Below, in pieces: positions 56,981 to 64,000 of a stretch of DNA of 64,000 bases (position 1 is its first letter; every line of letters starts with the position of its first letter). The notes under the pieces are model-generated. The model saw only the letters and a program-made list of their open reading frames with translations, made no database searches and had not been told where the DNA came from. The stretch lies in NCBI RefSeq assembly GCF_014698835.1, contig NZ_JACJTU010000001.1, positions 496,001 to 560,000 on the forward strand, in the 5' to 3' direction. This DNA comes from Nostoc paludosum FACHB-159 (lineage in GTDB: Bacteria; Cyanobacteriota; Cyanobacteriia; Cyanobacteriales; Nostocaceae). A program made the position numbers and the translations under genes.

Positions 56981-58129
56981 TTAATTCAAGCAATCTTTTA
57001 GGGCATAAATCACCTGATCTTGCTGTTGTTGTGTCAGTTCTGGAAACATAGGCAAAGATATGACTTCATGACAGGCTTGCTCTGCCACTGGGAAGTCGCC
57101 AATTTCATAGCCTAGATTTTGATAAACTGGCTGCAAGTGTAAAGGGTAGGGGTAGTAAACCATTGAACTAACGCCTTGCTCTTGCAATTGAGTACGCACC
57201 CAATCTCGATATTTGGCGCTGGCACCATTTCGTCCTTGGCCTGATATGCGAATTGTGTATTGGTTCCATACACCGATACCCCCTGGTAATTCTTGGGGTG
57301 GGACGATCGCCGGAATTTGACTCAGGAATTGATAATAATAATTGGCAATTTCTCGCCGCCGTTCATTCCAAATATCTAAATAACGCAGTTTAATTTGCAA
57401 AATAGCCGCTTGTAGAGCATCCAAGCGGCTATTTACACCTATTTCCTCGTGTAAATATCGAATTTTACTTCCATGATCTCGTAGGATTCTCAGTTTTGCA
57501 GCGATCGCTGGATCGTTAGTCGTTATTGCTCCGCCATCACCGCAACCACCAAGATTTTTGGTAGGGTAAAAACTAAAGCAACCAATATGTCCAATGCTTC
57601 CGACTTTCTGCTCGGCCCACATTGCGCCTGTAGATTGAGCGCAATCTTCAATTACTGACAAGTTGTGAGAAAGAGCGATCGCCATCAATGATGTCATATC
57701 CACTGGTTGCCCAAATAGATGAACCGGGATAATCGCTTTGGTTTTTGGTGTAATCGCCGCTGCTATTTGCTCTACATCTAAGTTAAACGTAGTCGCATCA
57801 ATATCAACAAAAACAGGTTTTGCACCCACGGCGCTAATCACTTCAGCAGTAGCGATAAAAGTGAAAGGCGTTGTAATTACTTCATCGCCTGCACCAATTC
57901 CCAAGACTCTAAGAGCTAAATAGAGCGCATCAGTACCAGAATTACAAGCTACACATTGACTAACACCATGATAGGCGGCAAACTGTTGCTCGAAGCCTTC
58001 AACTAAAGGGCCACCTATATAACGACCAGAAGCCAAAACTTCTAAGACGGCTGCACTTACTTCTCCTTCGATGCTGGTGTATTGTTGCTTGATGTCAAAA
58101 GCAGGGACGGGATTTACGCTTTGGATCAT
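56981..58129 (-). CDS. DegT/DnrJ/EryC1/StrS aminotransferase
   Basis: A 382-residue PLP-dependent sugar aminotransferase. It has CNSGTDALYLALRVLGIGAGDEVITTPFTF-like binding region, EDCAQSTGA with the PLP-contacting Asp, and the Schiff-base Lys in FSFYPTKNLGGCGDGGA. Such enzymes make amino sugars for surface polysaccharides or glycolipids. The exact sugar is not readable. It is a single gene here without other nucleotide-sugar genes nearby. Confidence 0.93.
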   Translation of the reverse strand: MIQSVNPVPAFDIKQQYTSIEGEVSAAVLEVLASGRYIGGPLVEGFEQQFAAYHGVSQCVACNSGTDALYLALRVLGIGAGDEVITTPFTFIATAEVISAVGAKPVFVDIDATTFNLDVEQIAAAITPKTKAIIPVHLFGQPVDMTSLMAIALSHNLSVIEDCAQSTGAMWAEQKVGSIGHIGCFSFYPTKNLGGCGDGGAITTNDPAIAAKLRILRDHGSKIRYLHEEIGVNSRLDALQAAILQIKLRYLDIWNERRREIANYYYQFLSQIPAIVPPQELPGGIGVWNQYTIRISGQGRNGASAKYRDWVRTQLQEQGVSSMVYYPYPLHLQPVYQNLGYEIGDFPVAEQACHEVISLPMFPELTQQQQDQVIYALKDCLN

Positions 58130-58553
58130 GAGTTTTTATTTTATCGGAAGATACAAAGGATGCACTTCGAGAGTCAATTCTTGCTGATTGAATTGTTAAT
58201 CAAACAGCTGTTAAAAGACTATCGCCCAAATTAGGCATCTATTAGGGTTTTTACTTAAATTGTGGTGTAGTCAACTACTGCACGTCTAATTTTACAGATA
58301 GTAGTGTTAAGCGATTACGCTTTTAAATTGCCCAGTTATTTATACTTTTGATAACTGTCAACTGTCAACGCGAAAAGATGTGCTGCGTTAAATGCTCTCG
58401 GCAGCTTACTAAGTGTTTGCCATGTTAAATTTGTACCATTTTGAATTTTTAATTGATGAAAGTGATATATATCAACCAAGAGCCAACACATTGAATCAAA
58501 GTTCCACGTGTGGGTGCTGCTTGGAGAAGAAAATATCAAAAGAGAGAAAACCT
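58130..58553. other. Divergent gap before the FetB-like gene
   Basis: About 420 bases with a short GATAACTGTCAACTGTCAAC stretch near 58349 and no clear gene. The open frame from 58413 is in phase with the permease but lacks family sequence before 58554. Confidence 0.45.
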
Positions 58554-59330
58554 GTGCAGGATCTGATAGAACTGGATTTTGTGGATTTAGGCATTGCTTT
58601 AGGATTAATGGCGATCGCCATTGGCGTATCTATTTGGGAAAAATTAGGACTAGAGTTGAATTTAGCCCTTGCTACTGGAAGAACCATCTTACAACTACTT
58701 GTATTGGGATACATTTTAGATTTCATCTTTGCTTTGGACAATGGTTGGGCAGTTTTGGCAATATTAGCAATTATGCTGACAATTACGGCGATTGTCGCAC
58801 GAAATCGCATCAGCCAAAAGATACCTTATGTATTGCCTTTAGTGTGGGGTGCAATTTTCATTAGTACCGCTGTGACAGTGCTTTACAGTAACTTCTTAAT
58901 TCTTCAACCAAACAGATGGTACGAACCACAGTACGTAATTCCCTTAGCAGGAATAGTCATAGGTAATGCCATGAACGCAGCGGCGATCGCCGGAGAACGC
59001 CTTGTCAGCACCATTAATTCCAGCCATCTAGAAATAGAAACTCATTTGAGCTTAGGCGCAACTCCAGAGCAAGCACTCACCCAATACCGCAAAGACGCCA
59101 TCAGGGCAGCACTGATTCCAACTCTCAATCAAATGATACTTATAGGTATGGTGGCAATACCAGGAATTACCACCGGACAGTTACTAGCTGCTGTCAAACC
59201 CTTGGATGCAGTATCCTACGAAATTTTAATTACATTTATGGTTGCTTTTGCTAACTTACTGACAACAGTGTTATTAACTAGGGGATTGTGTCGTCAATTT
59301 TTTAATTCCGCAGCGCAATTAATCAGATGA
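58554..59330 (+). CDS. FetB/UPF0014-like ABC transporter permease
   Basis: A 258-residue membrane protein with about seven helices of the UPF0014 family (FetB/YbbM-like): LALATGRTILQLLVLGYIL, PLAGIVIGNAMNAAAIAGERL, LSLGATPEQALTQYRKDAIRAALIPTLNQM and VAIPGITTGQLLA. Relatives are permeases for iron or other metal export or related ions. The GTG at 58554 has GAGAG upstream and begins the family sequence. No ATPase gene (FetA-like) is adjacent, so its partner is encoded elsewhere. Confidence 0.88.
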   Translation: MQDLIELDFVDLGIALGLMAIAIGVSIWEKLGLELNLALATGRTILQLLVLGYILDFIFALDNGWAVLAILAIMLTITAIVARNRISQKIPYVLPLVWGAIFISTAVTVLYSNFLILQPNRWYEPQYVIPLAGIVIGNAMNAAAIAGERLVSTINSSHLEIETHLSLGATPEQALTQYRKDAIRAALIPTLNQMILIGMVAIPGITTGQLLAAVKPLDAVSYEILITFMVAFANLLTTVLLTRGLCRQFFNSAAQLIR

Positions 59331-59428
59331 AGCGGTGATTTATACTAGGGAACAGGCAATAGCCAAAAAAAAGTCTTTTAGCCTCCAGGTTTTAGCATCG
59401 GGCTATGTTGTAAACTATGCTTCGACTG

Positions 59429-59800
59429 CTACACATCTAAAAAAATTTCATCATCTTGTCCTGGTAAATCGAGGGCAATTAATAGCGATTTGTTGAGTTG
59501 GGCGATCGCTTCTTGAGAAAGTATTCCCCGTAAACGTAATAAGCGTGATTTTGAAAGTACGCGAATCTGATCTGTCATCGCGATCGAATCAGAGGTCAAA
59601 CCACCGTCAGGCGGCTGGATCAGTACTTGTGTGGGATAGATGCGCTTGTTAGATCGATAGGTTGTACACGGAACTGCCAGAATTACAGGGCTAGCAGTAT
59701 TGATAGCATCCCGGCTGACAATAATCACTGGACGGGTTCCGCCCTGTTCCGATCCTTCAGTTGGCTCTAGACGGGCATCGTAGACTTCACCCCGTCTCAT
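59429..59800 (-). CDS. MazF/PemK-type toxin
   Basis: A 123-residue endoribonuclease toxin of the MazF family: MRRGEVYDARLEPTEGSEQ, GTRPVIIVSRDAIN, VILAVPCTTYRSN and the late SDSIAMTDQIRVLSKSRL. It would cut single-stranded RNA when free of its antitoxin. I place the start at 59800, where its ATG overlaps the antitoxin stop as ATGA; the frame is open to 59833. It is downstream of and coupled to the antitoxin gene. Confidence 0.93.
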   Translation of the reverse strand: MRRGEVYDARLEPTEGSEQGGTRPVIIVSRDAINTASPVILAVPCTTYRSNKRIYPTQVLIQPPDGGLTSDSIAMTDQIRVLSKSRLLRLRGILSQEAIAQLNKSLLIALDLPGQDDEIFLDV

Positions 59801-60072
59801 TCTGAAATTTCCTCTAACTTCAAAGCTTCCCACTGAGCTGGCGCAAATTCCGCCTCCATCTGCAAAACTTCTGTTTGATACTCTACGTCACTTGCCATTT
59901 CTGCTAAGACCGCATCAATTTCTGCCCGTTTTTGAGCAGCGAGTTCCCGCCGTAATGCCCGTGCTACAAACTCGTTGCGGCTTTTAGCTTTTCCTGCCTC
60001 AACGGCTTTATCCGTTGCCTCTAACAAATCCTTTGGGAGGGTCAGCGTTGTACGAACAGTTTGTTGCTCCAT
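59797..60072 (-). CDS. Ribbon-helix-helix antitoxin for MazF
   Basis: A 91-residue protein with a ribbon-helix-helix N-terminus (RTTLTLPKDLLEATDKAVEAG, SRNEFVARALRREL) that should bind its own promoter as a dimer. An acidic C-terminal tail (EMEAEFAPAQWEALKLEE-like) wraps the toxin. It overlaps the toxin start by four bases, as is typical for type II toxin-antitoxin pairs. A TATAAAATGATG-containing region upstream (about 60080-60120), with TAACATCATTTTA as a partial inverted repeat, may be the operator. Confidence 0.9.
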   Translation of the reverse strand: MEQQTVRTTLTLPKDLLEATDKAVEAGKAKSRNEFVARALRRELAAQKRAEIDAVLAEMASDVEYQTEVLQMEAEFAPAQWEALKLEEISE

Positions 60073-60478
60073 ACAATCATATAAAATGATGTTTAATTTG
60101 ATGACTTTTATAACATCATTTTAGTCATAACTTATTTCTTTCAGTTGCAGTGGGTTATACAAAATATTCTCAAATAATGGCACTTATTATACCTTTCGTC
60201 CACATAGAAAACCTCGCTTCATCCTGCATCTGCGACTTAAGATTTAGTTTGTAAGAGTTATTGCAAATATTCATATAGCAATAGACAAGACTGTTAGGAC
60301 ATCAACAAATGATAAAACTTAGATAAAAAAAAAGACTTTTCACCCAGTCGCCAGTCCCCAGTCCCTTGCTTAATTATTGCTTCTGCAACAGATTTGTCCA
60401 TTGAGAAGGTGCAACAAATACAACAGCATATTCGGAAATATCTGTAGATTTACTCGAAATTTCTAACTCCAAACTTTT
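60073..60478. other. Gap between the antitoxin gene and the coiled-coil gene
   Basis: About 400 bases. AAAATGATG near 60083 and CATCATTTT near 60112 are inverted and may be the toxin-antitoxin operator. CCAGTCGCCAGTCCCCAGTCC short repeats lie near 60343. No gene is supported. Confidence 0.5.
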
Positions 60479-62278
60479 TTACCCTCCCAGTGTCCGCGTA
60501 TAAATTACCTGACTTTGAGAATCATAGAGGAAAAGGGACAAATTGGCATTATCACTAATTACAGCCAAAGCTTCCTGTAAGATTTGCAAGTGATTGGTAA
60601 GATCGACAGCAGTATCTGAATTCCCAGAATCAGGATTAGCCGAACTATTTTGCCTTAGCTGGTCATACTCACGGGTTAACCGGACAATAATTCCTCCATT
60701 GCCCATACTAAAGGTGCAAATCTGAATTCCGTTAACACAGGTTTTTTCTAAGTCAGTACGGGTTTGTTGCAAATCGCTGACAACTTGTAGTTTTTCTTGT
60801 GCTTGTTTGAGGGCTGTTGAGTAGGGTTCGATTAAGGACTGAGCCTGAGTGTAATACAAGCTATCTTGGGAAACTTTTTTAGCAGTTTCCAAAGCCTGCT
60901 CCCAGTATGTCGCTGCTGCTTGCCATTGATTTTGTTGTTGATAAACTTTGGCTTGGTTGGCGGTGCTAACAGCTTGTTGGTAAGTTCTGGCAGCTAATTG
61001 TTCTTTAGTAGCGCGATCGCGTGCTGTTGCTAACTTAGGTTTATACTCTAACAACAAGTTTTGGGCTTCTTCATATGCAGGACTAGTTTGAGGAATCACC
61101 CTCAAGGCATTAATTACTACCTGCCAGTTAGACTGAACTTTTTGCCAATCCTTCAAGGATTTAGCACTAGCTTGGCGACTTTCGGCTGTATTAGCTACAT
61201 CTTTGGCTGCTGCTAGTTTTTTCAGCCATTTTTCTTCAGTTTGTATCTGCTGATTCACAGCGTGCAAACTAATCCGATAACTAAATAATTTTGCTTGTAT
61301 TAGTGGATAAAGTTCACTATTGGGAGTTATGGCTTCTAGTGGTGCAATAGCCTGTCGCCATAAATGTTGTCTAGCTTGTATTTCTTCTAAACTACGTGCG
61401 GGAGCTTTAATTTTTTCTGCCGCCAAAGATGCTGTCTGCAAAGCCTTAACTACCTGGCTGATTTTTTCTGACCGCCCAGACAAACTGGCTTTGAGTTCTT
61501 CTGACATCTGGTAACGGGGTGACCAACTAGGAATTACACTCAAGGCTGCACTAGCCGTCGTCAGTCGCTGATGCACTGCCATTAAATCTTTTTCCGACTT
61601 GGCGCGACGTATCAATTGGGGGGATTCTGTTTTTAATTGCTCGGCAATTTGTATTTCTTTACACTCAGACATCACACAAGGGCGAGTCAATAAATAACCG
61701 CCAAGCCCTAAAACCACAATTCCCACCAAGGCTACACCTACAAAAATCGGTTTGACTTGCCGTGTTGGCTTAGAAGGTGGCAAACTCGGTGTATCTGCAA
61801 ATGGGTCAAATACTTCCTCATCTTCAGTTTCATCTAGTGATGGAAAATAAGTCAGAGCCGATGAAGAAGAGGTGGGAAAAGAACTCTCCGTATCCCCGCG
61901 TCCCCGCGTCCCTGTGTCCTCTTCCCTGATTCCCCCAGATGCCCAGATGCCCAGATCCCCTTCATTCAATTCCGTCCTCTGCTTGAGAGCGAGAAAACGT
62001 TTGGCATAAGGGAGTTGTTCGCCAAAAACTCTCAGGAAACATTGTACTCGTTGCTCTCTGTAGGGTGCTAAAGACTGAAGTGCATCTTCAATGACTGCAA
62101 AGATCGTCTGAGCATCAACTGTTACATCTGATGGGTGTTGGGTTAAAATCATTAGCTCGTCTTTATTGACGGCACACTTAACTTGAAAGACTCCAGCCAA
62201 TGGGACTTCTACAAGCAATTGTTCCTGCAAAGTTTTGGCTAAAAGCTGTAAATCTTCCTGCTGAACTGCTACTTTCAT
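60479..62278 (-). CDS. Membrane-anchored coiled-coil protein, unknown
   Basis: A 599-residue protein. The N-terminal domain of about 110 residues (QQEDLQLLAKTLQEQLLVE to FLALKQRTE) is soluble. A low-complexity linker then leads to one membrane helix near residues 184-203 (PIFVGVALVGIVVLGLGGYL). A long extracytoplasmic helical region of TPR-like or coiled-coil units follows (QQNQWQAAATYWEQALETA). The linker segment GIWASGGIREEDTGTRGRGD is coded by short repeats. The start is ATG 62278. The protein may scaffold an envelope assembly; no characterised relative is recognised. Confidence 0.75.
   Translation of the reverse strand: MKVAVQQEDLQLLAKTLQEQLLVEVPLAGVFQVKCAVNKDELMILTQHPSDVTVDAQTIFAVIEDALQSLAPYREQRVQCFLRVFGEQLPYAKRFLALKQRTELNEGDLGIWASGGIREEDTGTRGRGDTESSFPTSSSSALTYFPSLDETEDEEVFDPFADTPSLPPSKPTRQVKPIFVGVALVGIVVLGLGGYLLTRPCVMSECKEIQIAEQLKTESPQLIRRAKSEKDLMAVHQRLTTASAALSVIPSWSPRYQMSEELKASLSGRSEKISQVVKALQTASLAAEKIKAPARSLEEIQARQHLWRQAIAPLEAITPNSELYPLIQAKLFSYRISLHAVNQQIQTEEKWLKKLAAAKDVANTAESRQASAKSLKDWQKVQSNWQVVINALRVIPQTSPAYEEAQNLLLEYKPKLATARDRATKEQLAARTYQQAVSTANQAKVYQQQNQWQAAATYWEQALETAKKVSQDSLYYTQAQSLIEPYSTALKQAQEKLQVVSDLQQTRTDLEKTCVNGIQICTFSMGNGGIIVRLTREYDQLRQNSSANPDSGNSDTAVDLTNHLQILQEALAVISDNANLSLFLYDSQSQVIYTRTLGG
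61890..61962 (-). repeat. Short repeat inserted in frame in the coiled-coil gene
   Basis: CCCCGCGTCCCCGCGTCCC and GATGCCCAGATGCCCAGAT units occupy the linker of the protein without breaking the frame. It is the third coding gene in the window with such an insertion. Confidence 0.75.
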
Positions 62279-62899
62279 AGAGCTTTCGTACTGAACTTTT
62301 ATATTGTTTTGATTATTTTCAAGGAGATCAAATGAACTGTTTGGGTTTTTTGAATAAAGACGCACAGTTTAACCAACCAGAGGCTGAAAATCTAATCGAA
62401 CAACTTTCTAACACAAATTCCAAGTTTTAACCAAAAATTCAAATACTAGTAATTGTTCGTATGGCTACATTTTCAACTTAGTAGATACGAAGTTAGATAA
62501 TCTATCCACAGGTATATATTTCCCTGAAAAAAATGGGAATAATAATATTTTTGAGTATTTTCACTGCATGATTTTGTGGCAATTAAATTCACAACAGCAA
62601 CTCTCAGACAAGATTATAGTTGCAGAGCAATTGTGACAAAATTATCCACAGGTTAAGGAAATGTTGCGATGTTAGAGGTTTTTGACAGGAATGCTAGTTA
62701 TCTTCTATGCTGGGAAGTCTACTGAGGAGATTAATTAAGTCTTGTGGCTAGAGCAATTAATTTGCCTCATTTGCTGAATTCGATAAAATTAATACGTGAA
62801 AAATAAGTTTTTATAGCTGCCGATATGTAATAAAGCTGCTGGCAAATATTTAGACAGCAATAATCAAAAGCTTATAGAGTGTCAAGACAAGGTGTATCA
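62279..62899. other. Divergent gap upstream of the succinyl-CoA synthetase-type gene
   Basis: About 620 AT-rich bases. It presumably contains promoters for both divergent genes. Two short TTATCCACAGGT stretches near 62504 and 62642 resemble DnaA boxes, but two boxes alone do not make an origin. Confidence 0.4.
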
Positions 62900-64000
62900 A
62901 TGGATTTATTAGAGTACCAAGTTAAAGAATGGTTTGGGAAGATCGGCATTCCTGTATTGCCTTCGCAACGAATCGATCATCCCACAGATTTGAAACGTTT
63001 AAAAATTGCTTTTCCAATTGTCCTGAAATCTCAAGTACATGGGGCAGAACGGGCAAAAGCAGGCGGAGTTAGGTTTGCCGAAACAACAATCGATGCGATA
63101 GCAGCTGCCCAAAATATCTTCACTTTACCAATATGGGGCGAGTTGCCGGAGGTTGTGCTGGCTGAATCCCAATACGACGCTAACCAAGAATTTTATCTGG
63201 CGGTGGTTTTAGACACCGCTGTTTGTCGACCTGTACTTTTAGGTTCCAAAGAAGCAAACATCGATTGGGAATCCGCTGGCGAAAAAATGCACCATGTCGT
63301 TGTGGAACAAGAATTCTCGCCATTTTATGCCAGGCGACTGGCTTTGAAAATGGGTTTGCAAGGAACGCTAATGCAATCGGTAAGCAGCGTTCTCCAGAAG
63401 ATGTACCAGTTATTTGTACAAAAAGACCTGGATTTAGTCGAAATTAATCCCTTGGCTGTCAATCCTGATGGTGAGGTGATGGCTCTTAATGGTAAAGTCA
63501 GGGTCAATGAACGAGCCATCAAGCGTCATCCAGATCTTGTGGAAATGGCAGCAAAAATCATCAGCCGTCACCCAAGTACTGAAATTAACGGTATTTTGGG
63601 CGATTGGGATGGCGTGCAAATGCACGGCAAAATAGGTATTTTAGGTAACGGCACTGGTTCAGTAATGGCAACTTTGGATTTAGTTGCTAATGCTGGCGGT
63701 AAACCAGGTGTTTGTTTGAATCTACGTCATGCTTTTCTGACAGATACTACGCCAACTACATTTGGCGATCGCCTAGAAACAGGTTTGAAAATTTTGGCTG
63801 CTGATAAAAGCATCCAAGTTATACTAATTAACTTCCTGGGTAGCATTCCTCAGCCTGAGGAACTAGCCGAAATCATCGCTAAATTTGTACAGCAAGACAA
63901 TAACGAACTGAAATTAAAAATTGTACGCTCTAACGGTAGTAAACTTCCGCGAGATCTGAATCTTCCCACCTTAGTTGTCCGCCTTGCTGGTTCTGAGTTG
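62900..64000 (+). CDS. Succinyl-CoA synthetase beta-type (ATP-grasp) protein, partial
   Basis: The first 367 codons are present; the gene continues past the right edge. The start MDLLEYQVKEWFGKIGIPVL is the ATP-grasp opening of succinate-CoA ligase beta subunits. It continues with PIVLKSQVHGAERAKAGGVR, the metal/nucleotide motif DLVEINPLAVNPDGEVMALNGKV, and IGILGNGTGSVMATLDLVANAGG. The GAGER-type loop found in E. coli SucC is changed to VHGAERAKAG, as in many relatives. It would convert succinyl-CoA to succinate with ATP formation. The alpha subunit gene may follow outside the window. Confidence 0.85.
   Translation, partial: MDLLEYQVKEWFGKIGIPVLPSQRIDHPTDLKRLKIAFPIVLKSQVHGAERAKAGGVRFAETTIDAIAAAQNIFTLPIWGELPEVVLAESQYDANQEFYLAVVLDTAVCRPVLLGSKEANIDWESAGEKMHHVVVEQEFSPFYARRLALKMGLQGTLMQSVSSVLQKMYQLFVQKDLDLVEINPLAVNPDGEVMALNGKVRVNERAIKRHPDLVEMAAKIISRHPSTEINGILGDWDGVQMHGKIGILGNGTGSVMATLDLVANAGGKPGVCLNLRHAFLTDTTPTTFGDRLETGLKILAADKSIQVILINFLGSIPQPEELAEIIAKFVQQDNNELKLKIVRSNGSKLPRDLNLPTLVVRLAGSEL

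Noticed and set aside
62500..62655. Possible replication origin from TTATCCACAGGT boxes
   Set aside because: Only two DnaA-like boxes are visible, with no dnaN or dnaA gene nearby and no box cluster.
1..64000. tRNA or rRNA genes
   Set aside because: I looked for the T-arm pattern GGTTCGAATCC and rRNA landmarks by eye and found none; a covariance search would be decisive.

Overview
The window is chromosomal DNA of a filamentous, probably heterocystous cyanobacterium of the Nostoc/Anabaena type. Direct signs are dense GCGATCGC (HIP1) octamers, ferredoxin-type nitrite and nitrate reductases, the NDH-1 subunit NdhM, two high-light-inducible proteins, a short KdpD without a kinase domain, and many short tandem repeats (STRRs) in and between genes. 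The nirA-nrtP-narB order, with an MFS permease instead of nrtABCD, recalls Nostoc punctiforme-like strains. I see no rRNA, tRNA, CRISPR array or complete insertion sequence.

Layout. 1-9 kb: start of a Tat lipoprotein gene on the minus strand, then a nitrate assimilation cluster (NtcA-type promoter, nirA, nrtP, narB, a PsiE-like membrane protein, a nitrate reductase-associated protein) and a DJ-1/PfpI protein. 9.5-16 kb: phospho-signalling genes (FHA-PrsW membrane protease, an unknown protein, a CHAT protease-FHA fusion, a zinc-ribbon PP2C phosphatase). 16.8-25.7 kb: ndhM, a small unknown gene, a NarL-type response regulator, a PAS-GGDEF-EAL protein, a glycosyltransferase, a C-terminal processing protease and a DUF218 protein. 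26-32.5 kb: a GH63-like glucosidase, a HEPN-RNase III fusion, a two-gene unit with an aspartic protease, and an RsbRD-type histidine kinase. 32.9-39.4 kb: two ydaO-type c-di-AMP riboswitches, the first ahead of a nitrate/sulfonate/bicarbonate-family ABC transporter, the second ahead of a universal stress protein and an ArsB/NhaD-type ion transporter. 39.4-46.2 kb: two hli genes, a 1032-residue repeat membrane protein, a dienelactone hydrolase and a DUF29 protein. 47.2-56.7 kb: a kdp potassium-ATPase locus (kdpA, kdpB, a small ORF, kdpC, then kdpD) split by an inverted RTX-type repeat gene. 57-64 kb: a DegT aminotransferase, a FetB-like permease, a MazEF-like toxin-antitoxin pair, a large coiled-coil membrane protein, and the start of a succinyl-CoA synthetase beta-type gene.

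How the genes work together. Nitrate enters through NrtP and is reduced by NarB and NirA with ferredoxin electrons, probably under NtcA control. The two c-di-AMP riboswitches, the ion transporter, the USP-domain proteins and the Kdp system suggest a potassium/osmotic theme across 33-57 kb; this is inference from gene content.

The most distinctive feature is the spread of short tandem repeats into functional sequence. They lie in frame inside nirA, narB and a coiled-coil protein gene, inside the same variable helix of both c-di-AMP riboswitches, and in the kdpA-kdpB spacer. The second is an N-terminal HEPN domain with an intact RNxxxH motif fused to an RNase III domain that lacks one catalytic aspartate. 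The third is the FHA/CHAT/PP2C gene group.
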